The translations under genes were made by a program, and so were the position numbers. A stretch of 64,000 nucleotides of DNA from Nitrospinota bacterium (GTDB lineage Bacteria > 2-12-FULL-45-22 > JACOWJ01): NCBI GenBank assembly GCA_016176845.1, contig JACOWJ010000029.1, forward strand, positions 1 to 64,000, written 5' to 3'. Under the pieces are notes generated by a model. The model saw only the letters and a program-made list of their open reading frames with translations, made no database searches and was not told the DNA's origin. How positions within the stretch are numbered: position 1 is the first letter of the stretch; every line of letters starts with the position of its first letter. Positions 57,838 through 64,000 of this stretch are shown here, piece by piece.

Positions 57838-59187
57838 ATGCAGATCAATTTTTTTAAACGAGAAGTCATTTGTAAAATTGTATATTATGGTCCGGGGATG
57901 AGTGGAAAGACCACGAACCTACAGCAAATTAATGAAAAAACCCCGGTGGACCTCAGGAGCAATCTAACCTCGATTGCAACGGAAGGCGAAAGAACCCTTT
58001 TTTTTGATTATATGCCCCTAAACCTGGGAACCGTTGGTGATATGAACACAAAATTTCAATTGTACACTGTGCCAGGTCAAGTCTATTATAATGCAACGAG
58101 GAAGCTTGTACTTCAGGGAACGGATGGGGTTGTTTTTGTAGCAGACTCTCAAAATGATAAATTGAATGAAAACATTGAATCTCTACAAAACCTGGTTGAT
58201 AATCTTAAAGAATATGGGATCTCGATAAAAGATATTCCTCTGGTTATCCAGTGGAATAAAAGAGACCTACCGAATGCTTTGGATATTGAATATTTGGAAA
58301 AAAACATTAATAAATACAACGTTCCTAGTACAGAAGCAGTTGCTGCAATAGGTGAAGGTGTTGTAGAAACTTTAAAACTCATTTCATCTTTGGTCCTTGC
58401 AAATTTAACCCAAAAACAAAGTACAACGATCTCTGTGACCCAAAAACAAAGCACCACCACTTCTATAACCCAACAACAAAGTAGAGCCGCCTATCCGACC
58501 CTAAAACAAAGAACAACCGCTTCTCCTTCTCCCCAACCCTCAAAAACCACCCTTTTGCATAGGGTCCGGCAAGTTGGACAGAGGTATCTCGGCTGGATGC
58601 GGCGGAAAGAAAAAATATTAGCGACGATTGATGATGTGAATATTAACAAATCCTATATGATAAATTTTTACAACTTGCAGGTAAGAATGAATGCAAAATC
58701 ACCCGTAGAGGATAACTATGATAATTTATCCCAATCGGAGAAGAAAGACTATCTTGATCAACTGATCAACCATTATCTGCTTCTTGGGGAATCTAAAAAG
58801 ATAGGGATAACAATATCAAATCAAGAAGTAGATAAATACCTGAATCTTTACGTTAATAAATATGGATCAGAAGAGAAATACAAAACCTACCTCACCCAAA
58901 GGAAGCTAAAACTGGAAGACATAAAGAATGAAATCATCAAACAAATTATTATTAACAAAATTATTAAAATAAAAATCCCTAATTTTCAAGAAAAACTCAA
59001 AGTAGATGAAAATGAACTTTTAGATTACTACAAAACCAATCTGAAAAAAGTAAATGTTCCTTTTGAAAGCCAAAAAAAAGAAATTGAACAGGCCTTAACT
59101 AAACACAAAAAATCAAAATTGAACCAGGAGCTCTTTCAGATTTTGCGCAGCAAAAATACAATAAAGACCTATCCGGAGAATTTATGA
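57838..59187 (+). CDS. MglA-type Ras-like GTPase fused via a repetitive Thr/Gln linker to a SurA-N-like domain
   Basis: KIVYYGPGMSGKTTNLQQI, YTVPGQVYYNATRKLVLQGTDGVVFVADSQ, WNKRDLPNAL; then LDQLINHYLLLGESKKIGITISNQEVDKYLNLYVNKYGSEEKYKTYLTQRKLKLEDIKNEIIKQIIINKII...VDENELLDYYKTN. Confidence 0.9.
   Translation: MQINFFKREVICKIVYYGPGMSGKTTNLQQINEKTPVDLRSNLTSIATEGERTLFFDYMPLNLGTVGDMNTKFQLYTVPGQVYYNATRKLVLQGTDGVVFVADSQNDKLNENIESLQNLVDNLKEYGISIKDIPLVIQWNKRDLPNALDIEYLEKNINKYNVPSTEAVAAIGEGVVETLKLISSLVLANLTQKQSTTISVTQKQSTTTSITQQQSRAAYPTLKQRTTASPSPQPSKTTLLHRVRQVGQRYLGWMRRKEKILATIDDVNINKSYMINFYNLQVRMNAKSPVEDNYDNLSQSEKKDYLDQLINHYLLLGESKKIGITISNQEVDKYLNLYVNKYGSEEKYKTYLTQRKLKLEDIKNEIIKQIIINKIIKIKIPNFQEKLKVDENELLDYYKTNLKKVNVPFESQKKEIEQALTKHKKSKLNQELFQILRSKNTIKTYPENL
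58408..58527 (+). repeat. Four 30-bp in-frame tandem repeats in the GTPase-SurA linker
   Basis: TQKQSTTISV / TQKQSTTTSI / TQQQSRAAYP / TLKQRTTASP, each starting ACC at 58408, 58438, 58468, 58498. Confidence 0.9.
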
Positions 59188-59223
59188 TCGGGTATCGGAT
59201 GAATCCGATTAGGAGGAATCTTT

Positions 59224-59742
59224 ATGAACGCCGACGATCAAAAACTTCGCGATGAAAATCTGAGTTTTTACTTTGAAGATATCGAAAAAATTGATAAAGT
59301 GCTTAGTAATTTTCTCACTTTATCGAAGGCCAAGTCTGTTTTTCTGATCGATAAAAGTGGCAGCATGATAACCTATAAAGGGGAGAATCAATCTATCAAT
59401 GTTGATGAATTGTCCGCTCTTGTGGCCGCAAGTTTTGCCGCCACCAAAGAAATAGCCCGTCTCTTAGGTGAGGCTGAATTTACGGTCATGTTCCATCAGG
59501 GGAAAAAAGATAATATCCATATCAGCCTGATCGGAAACAAAGCCATATCCGTAACCCTATTCGGTGATGATACCACTGTTGGAATGATCGGCCATTACTC
59601 AAAAGAACTTTCACACAAACTTGCGTCCATATTCGAAATCATATCCAAAAGGATTGTCCGACATCAGGAGCAGATTGCCGGGGATTTAGGCGCATTCGTC
59701 GAAAATAAACTGAATGAACTTTTTAAGGTCTATCCCTCGTAG
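59224..59742 (+). CDS. Roadblock/LC7 (MglB-like) protein
   Basis: [95 protein letters not shown]. Confidence 0.85.
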   Translation: MNADDQKLRDENLSFYFEDIEKIDKVLSNFLTLSKAKSVFLIDKSGSMITYKGENQSINVDELSALVAASFAATKEIARLLGEAEFTVMFHQGKKDNIHISLIGNKAISVTLFGDDTTVGMIGHYSKELSHKLASIFEIISKRIVRHQEQIAGDLGAFVENKLNELFKVYPS

Positions 59743-60413
59743 AGGATGGGGTCCGGCAGGCCGGCCCGGGCAAACCCTCGCAGGCGCAACGCGCAGCTAT
59801 CGCATCGGCCACAGGCCCGCTCGTTGCCCTGGTAGCACGACCAGGTCAGTCCCAGGGGGGCCTGGAGCTCTGCCCCTTTCCTCACAATCTCCGCTTTGGT
59901 CATCCGGATGAGGGGGGTCAAGATTTCGATCCGGGTCTCGGGCCGGGTCCCCAGAGCGATCACCCGATTGAAGGCCCGGTAGAACTCCTCTCGGCAGTCA
60001 GGGTAGCCGGAGCTGTCCTCTTCGACGACCCCGATGAAAATCTTGCAGGCCCCCAGGACCTCACCCCAGGAGACTGCGACGGAGAGCAGATGTGCGTTGC
60101 GGAAGGGGATGTAGGAGGTTGGGATGTTGGGGTTGTCAAGGTCAGCCAGGGAAACGGGGATCGCCTCATCAGTTAGGCTGGAGCCCCCGATCTCCTTGAG
60201 GTAGGCCACCGAGGCGACCAACCGCTTCTCCACACGGTAGTAATCAGCGATCTCATGAAAGGCCCGCAGCTCCCGCTCCTCAGTCCTTTGGCCGTAGTTG
60301 AGGTGCAGGAAGGCCAGCCGGTAATCCAGGTCGGCAATGGCCGCCGTCACACAGCTGTCCAGCCCGCCGCTGACCAGCACCACTGCCCACTCGTTCTTTC
60401 CTTTTTGGCTCAT
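59730..60413 (-). CDS. queC: 7-cyano-7-deazaguanine synthase
   Basis: [68 protein letters not shown]. Confidence 0.96.
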   Translation of the reverse strand: MSQKGKNEWAVVLVSGGLDSCVTAAIADLDYRLAFLHLNYGQRTEERELRAFHEIADYYRVEKRLVASVAYLKEIGGSSLTDEAIPVSLADLDNPNIPTSYIPFRNAHLLSVAVSWGEVLGACKIFIGVVEEDSSGYPDCREEFYRAFNRVIALGTRPETRIEILTPLIRMTKAEIVRKGAELQAPLGLTWSCYQGNERACGRCDSCALRLRGFARAGLPDPILYEG

Positions 60414-60441
60414 CGTTTTAAATCCTTCCTGTTGATGTGGG

Positions 60442-60527
60442 AGATTTTACCGTGAAAATGCCGGGATCGGTCTGAGATCCATTTTCATTTTCGGGGGCGG
60501 CCAACTTCGTTTGGCCATGTCGGTTTC
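60442..60527. repeat. GTGAAAATGCC element copy 2
   Basis: GATTTTACCGTGAAAATGCCGGGATCGGTCTGAGATCCATTTTCATTTTCGGGGGCGGCCAACTTCGTTTGGCCATGTCGGTTTC. Confidence 0.8.
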
Positions 60528-60732
60528 AAGGAAACTTTATCTCCCGGGTTCATTCAATTCTCGTTGGAGCCGGACAATGCTCTCTATCCTATTCCCTATT
60601 CTCACGCCAAACGGTTAAGTAAGGATAGTCGGTGGATAACAACCTGGTCAAGTCTTTATATCAACAACCTGCTCAAGCGCGACCGCCGGCCCGTCTTTGA
60701 TTTTTTCCCCAGGGGGTCTTATATGACCGATA

Positions 60733-60769
60733 GAGCTGCTTCCCTTGGGGGACTTGGGGGAAGCAGCTC
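60733..60769. repeat. Perfect 12-bp hairpin
   Basis: GAGCTGCTTCCC / GGGAAGCAGCTC. Confidence 0.75.
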
Positions 60770-61134
60770 CTTAAGAGCGTCGAGGTAGACCCTTTGCCTG
60801 TCTTCACTCGGGGAGTCCGTAGGGAGGTCTCAGGCGGTGGGGTGTGATCTGGGCGCAACGGTAAGCGGGAGACCTGCGGAAGGGGTTTTTGACGTCCGAG
60901 CTGCGGCAGGCTTAGAGCTTTAAGCTTTTGTGGCACCGAAGGTCAGATCCCTTCCTGAGCTCTATAGAACCCCAAAAACAGGGAACATTCTGAGCCCAGT
61001 CCCTGCGGAAAAAAGTGGGCTCCGGTTTTGGGGTCGGCCATCTTTGAGAGATCCTGCATGGGAGTCCAGAGAGCGGAACTGGCTTTTCTCCCAAGAGGTA
61101 GCTGCGGAAGTTCCCTGTAGAAGAGGTGTTAGGA

Positions 61135-61694
61135 TGAAACTTTCAAAGCTTATCCCGTTAGGAACCGCGAGCATCTTCGCGTTGACCCTGCTGGTTGGGC
61201 TCAGTGCTGCCACAGCTCAGGCCGGTAGCACTGTGGAATGGAAGCAGATCATTGGGATTATCATGCCAGGCAACGTCGTAGGCAGCGGCGCTGGAGAAGT
61301 GACCGGCGCCGGCCAGCCCTGGTCTGCGACAAGGGGCGAGGCTGGGGTCGATTTGCTAACTGGAGCCATAAACTTCAAGGTCGAAGGGCTGGTGCTCGCC
61401 GGCGGCAACAACATCGGAACCCCGGGCAACGTCACCGAGGTGAAGGGGACCCTGGTCTGCGATACCGATGGCAGTGCCGGTATGGGTCATTCGACCCTCG
61501 TGGACACGGACCTGGTTCCTCTCAGTGCTGAGGGAGATGCCGAGTTCGATGGCGAAGTCGGCCCTCTGCCCGATGCCTGCATCAACGAGCCTGATATCGC
61601 CTTCTTGATTCGGATCCCCGCTGGCCGCTGGATCGCCAATGGGGCTGTGCGCGTGGTGGAAATGGCAGAAGTTGAAGAAATGGAAATGGAGTAG
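61135..61694 (+). CDS. Secreted hypothetical protein
   Basis: Signal peptide MKLSKLIPLGTASIFALTLLVGLSAATAQA; Gly/Asp-rich body. Confidence 0.65.
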
Positions 61695-61789
61695 CGAGCG
61701 ATCTTTTCCGCTGACCCCCCGGACTGCGAACGGATCTGCGCATTTACCGTTTTTTTCGGAGGGAGCCTGAGGGATCGAAGCGGGTTCTC

Positions 61790-62128
61790 CTACTTCCGTT
61801 GGGCTCCTTCCAGCAGCCTGTGAAGGACGTCCTCGATGAAGCCGGCGACCTCCACGGGCCTGATCCTCCGGGCCGCTAGCTCCCGCTGCATCCCGTAGCC
61901 GATGCGGGCGCAGAGCACGGCCCCGCAGTCCCCGATCAGCCTCATCCTCTCCTCCATGACTTCGTCCGAGTGCCCCGGCTGATCGGAGGCTCCGCAAAGC
62001 GGGGGACACCTTCGGATCTCGACAAACTGGACGGCAGACCCGGATAGCTCGAAGATCATGAACCGGTCGGCGTGTCCGAAGTGCTGGTTGATCATCTTGC
62101 CGTCGGTGGAGGCGACCGCAATCTTCAT
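61790..62128 (-). CDS. NifX/NifB C-terminal-like (dinitrogenase iron-molybdenum cofactor biosynthesis) protein
   Basis: MKIAVASTDGKMINQHFGHADRFMIFEL...CGAVLCARIGYGMQRELAARRIRPVEV. Confidence 0.9.
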   Translation of the reverse strand: MKIAVASTDGKMINQHFGHADRFMIFELSGSAVQFVEIRRCPPLCGASDQPGHSDEVMEERMRLIGDCGAVLCARIGYGMQRELAARRIRPVEVAGFIEDVLHRLLEGAQRK

Positions 62129-62369
62129 CTCCGATTCTCCTCAAACTTCCATGTCCCTGCGAGCAAAGCCAAGAGTCTAACTTGAAGGAATTTCCTTATC
62201 TAAATCTAAGCTCAGGACTCAGCCCTCTATGAGCTATGAGCTACGAGCTTTAAGCTAACTCGATTGTATAGGAATTTCCTTTTCCGATGAATGGGGGACC
62301 ATGAGCAAGGGATAGGGGGAGGGAGTGACTAGCCCCTGTCCCCTGTCCCCTGTCCCCTAACTTGTCCAG

Positions 62370-63062
62370 TCACTGAATTCCCAGGTACTTGTGCAGCTGC
62401 AGTTGGAGGCGGACCGGGAGGCGATCCTCCAGGATCCAGCGCGCCACCTGGCTTGGATCAAGCTGGGGGAGGGCCGCCGAGAGCAGGACAGTGAATCGCT
62501 GGGCCAAGGAACCGTCCCGAATCACCTGCCGGGCCCATTCGTAGTCCTGGCGGCTGCTGAGGACGAACTTGATCTCGTCCCTGGAGGTCAGTCGCTCCAG
62601 GTTGTCCCAGCAGATCTGGCTCGACATCCCGCTGTCGGGGCATTTCAGATCCAGGATCTTGATGGCCCGGGGATCGAGCCGGCCCACGTTCAGGCTCCCG
62701 TTGGTCTCCACCAGGACCTGGCAACCCTTCTCCAACAGCTGCTCCACCAGGGGGTAGACCCCTTCTTGCAAGAGGGGCTCGCCCCCCGTGACCTCCACCA
62801 GCCCCCCCTCCGGATGGGCCACCTCCGCCAAGATCTCCTCGATACTCCTCTCGCGGCCCTGGTCGAAGGCGTAAGCGGTGTCGCAGTAAGTGCAGCGCAG
62901 GTTGCACCCGGCCAGCCGGACGAAGATGCAGGGCCAGCCCGCATAAGTGGACTCTCCTTGTATGCTGTAGAAGATCTCGTTCACTCTCAGTGGGGTCAGT
63001 TCAAGCCCACCCCTTTTTCCCGCTTTGGAGTTTTGAGTTTGGGCTGTCAAAGGTTGTCCCAT
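62370..63062 (-). CDS. queE: 7-carboxy-7-deazaguanine synthase (radical SAM)
   Basis: VNEIFYSIQGESTYAGWPCIFVRLAGCNLRCTYCDTAYAF, VEVTGGEPLLQEG, LVETNGS. Confidence 0.94.
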   Translation of the reverse strand: MGQPLTAQTQNSKAGKRGGLELTPLRVNEIFYSIQGESTYAGWPCIFVRLAGCNLRCTYCDTAYAFDQGRERSIEEILAEVAHPEGGLVEVTGGEPLLQEGVYPLVEQLLEKGCQVLVETNGSLNVGRLDPRAIKILDLKCPDSGMSSQICWDNLERLTSRDEIKFVLSSRQDYEWARQVIRDGSLAQRFTVLLSAALPQLDPSQVARWILEDRLPVRLQLQLHKYLGIQ

Positions 63063-63277
63063 TCCTCGGGAGTGATTGCTCGCCCAATGATTCCCTCAAC
63101 CTCGTGGACCATCATACGAAGCTGTGAGAGAGAGTACTCGCGGTTCGAGGGAATCGCAAGCCGATGACTTTGATAGGTCATAAAGCGATGGCGGGTTCCG
63201 GCAAAAGGGCCATCGAAGCCAAGCACCCGTAGCTTCCGGATAAAGTCTTGACGCTTACAAGGTCTCCACTCGCTCAC
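63047..63277 (-). CDS. HicA-family toxin-like protein
   Basis: CKRQDFIRKLRVLGFDGPFAGTRHRFMTYQSHRLAIPSNREYSLSQLRMMVHEVEGI. Confidence 0.85.
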   Translation of the reverse strand: MSEWRPCKRQDFIRKLRVLGFDGPFAGTRHRFMTYQSHRLAIPSNREYSLSQLRMMVHEVEGIIGRAITPEEWDNL

Positions 63278-63587
63278 GGTGTGGCTTTCGGTTTAAGTCG
63301 ATGCCCTTAATAATGGGGAGGTGATGACCCATTTTTAATCCTAAAATGATCCAATCCTCCAGAACGGAACGTAATGCGGTTTCACACTCACGTAGCCTCC
63401 CTGCAAAGGCTATCACGCCTTTACAGGGAGGGATACGACCCGCATAGGACCCATCCCCTAATTTATCGTAGACAGCCTCAGCCAAGGCTCCTTCAATGTA
63501 CTCCGTCAATACAAGTTTCATCCAGGAGGCCTTCCAATCCATGACGCCTGATGACTCCCCGGTTCCCGCAGCCTCCCGCAAAGACAC
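63255..63587 (-). CDS. HicB-like antitoxin
   Basis: LTEYIEGALAEAVYDKLGDGSYAGRIPPCKGVIAFAGRLRECETALRSVLEDWIILGLKMG; overlaps hicA. Confidence 0.82.
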   Translation of the reverse strand: MSLREAAGTGESSGVMDWKASWMKLVLTEYIEGALAEAVYDKLGDGSYAGRIPPCKGVIAFAGRLRECETALRSVLEDWIILGLKMGHHLPIIKGIDLNRKPHRERVETL

Positions 63588-63727
63588 CCCACATTGCCAA
63601 CATACAGGTTTCCACGTGGCTGAGGAATGGGTCTATCGAGGGGATATAGCCCTGCCGATGAGAAATTTAAGTTGAACAGGACTTTTCCTTAAAACCAGAT
63701 TACCTCCGAGGCCAGCGAAAGTCAAAG

Positions 63728-63817
63728 GATTTTTACCGTAAAAATGCCCGAGTCTCTCTGGAGCCCATTTTCATTTTCGGGGGCGGCCAACTCTGCTTGG
63801 TTGGCCATGTCGATTTC
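63728..63817. repeat. GTGAAAATGCC element copy 3
   Basis: GATTTTTACCGTAAAAATGCCCGAGTCTCTCTGGAGCCCATTTTCATTTTCGGGGGCGGCCAACTCTGCTTGGTTGGCCATGTCG. Confidence 0.8.
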
Positions 63818-64000
63818 CAGAGGTCAAAGATCGCGGTCGATTTTCCCTTGCATTCGCGCGGCCGAGCGTGTAAGCTTCAAAAAAAGCTCCGCGGTACCCT
63901 TATCTCCCTCGCAATCCTTGAGAAGTGCGGCGTGCGCATCCAGCCTGAGAATCCATCGTGAGAACAAAGAGGAAAGCGGGGAGAGGGTTTCCCCATGAGG

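Noticed and set aside
58408-58527. Possible CRISPR-like array
   Set aside because: 30-bp units are directly contiguous, in frame and without spacers; coding minisatellite instead.
60733-60769. Hairpin as intrinsic terminator
   Set aside because: Perfect 12-bp stem but no T-run on either side, so terminator call is not supported.

Overview
This is a GC-rich, gene-dense bacterial chromosomal window with several AT-rich islands; no rRNA, CRISPR array or intact transposase was recognised. Ordinary content includes a fused double CaiB/BaiF CoA-transferase, two radical-SAM enzymes, an OYE-type oxidoreductase, an MFS transporter, molybdenum hydroxylases, UroD-like, UbiD, LutA/LutBC, MoxR-VWA, RqcH/NFACT, MtnA, QueC, QueE, a rubrerythrin-like protein and one tRNA-Leu(CAG). 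Main points of interest: (1) an AT-rich six-gene operon (about 53.6-59.7 kb) with an MglA-type GTPase fused to a SurA-N-like domain, three roadblock/LC7 proteins, a DUF4388-pseudopilin-like fusion and a TPR membrane protein, which may be an undescribed GTPase system; (2) a 42.2-47.0 kb cluster combining LpdD-like, RibBA and UbiX with three archaeal/eukaryotic-type proteins (DUF120 CTP-dependent riboflavin kinase, free-standing ThrRS editing domain, Clp1/Grc3-like kinase); (3) several families of small dispersed repeats (two TIR/MITE-like families, a GGAAATTCCTATAC element pointing into gene starts, a GTGAAAATGCC hairpin element upstream of three operons, heptanucleotide tandem arrays); (4) many gene remnants in which the termini survive but the middle is missing (AOR, SecA, GT2/ArnT, peptidase); (5) several toxin-antitoxin-like modules. 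Family calls come from motif recognition by eye; no database search was run.
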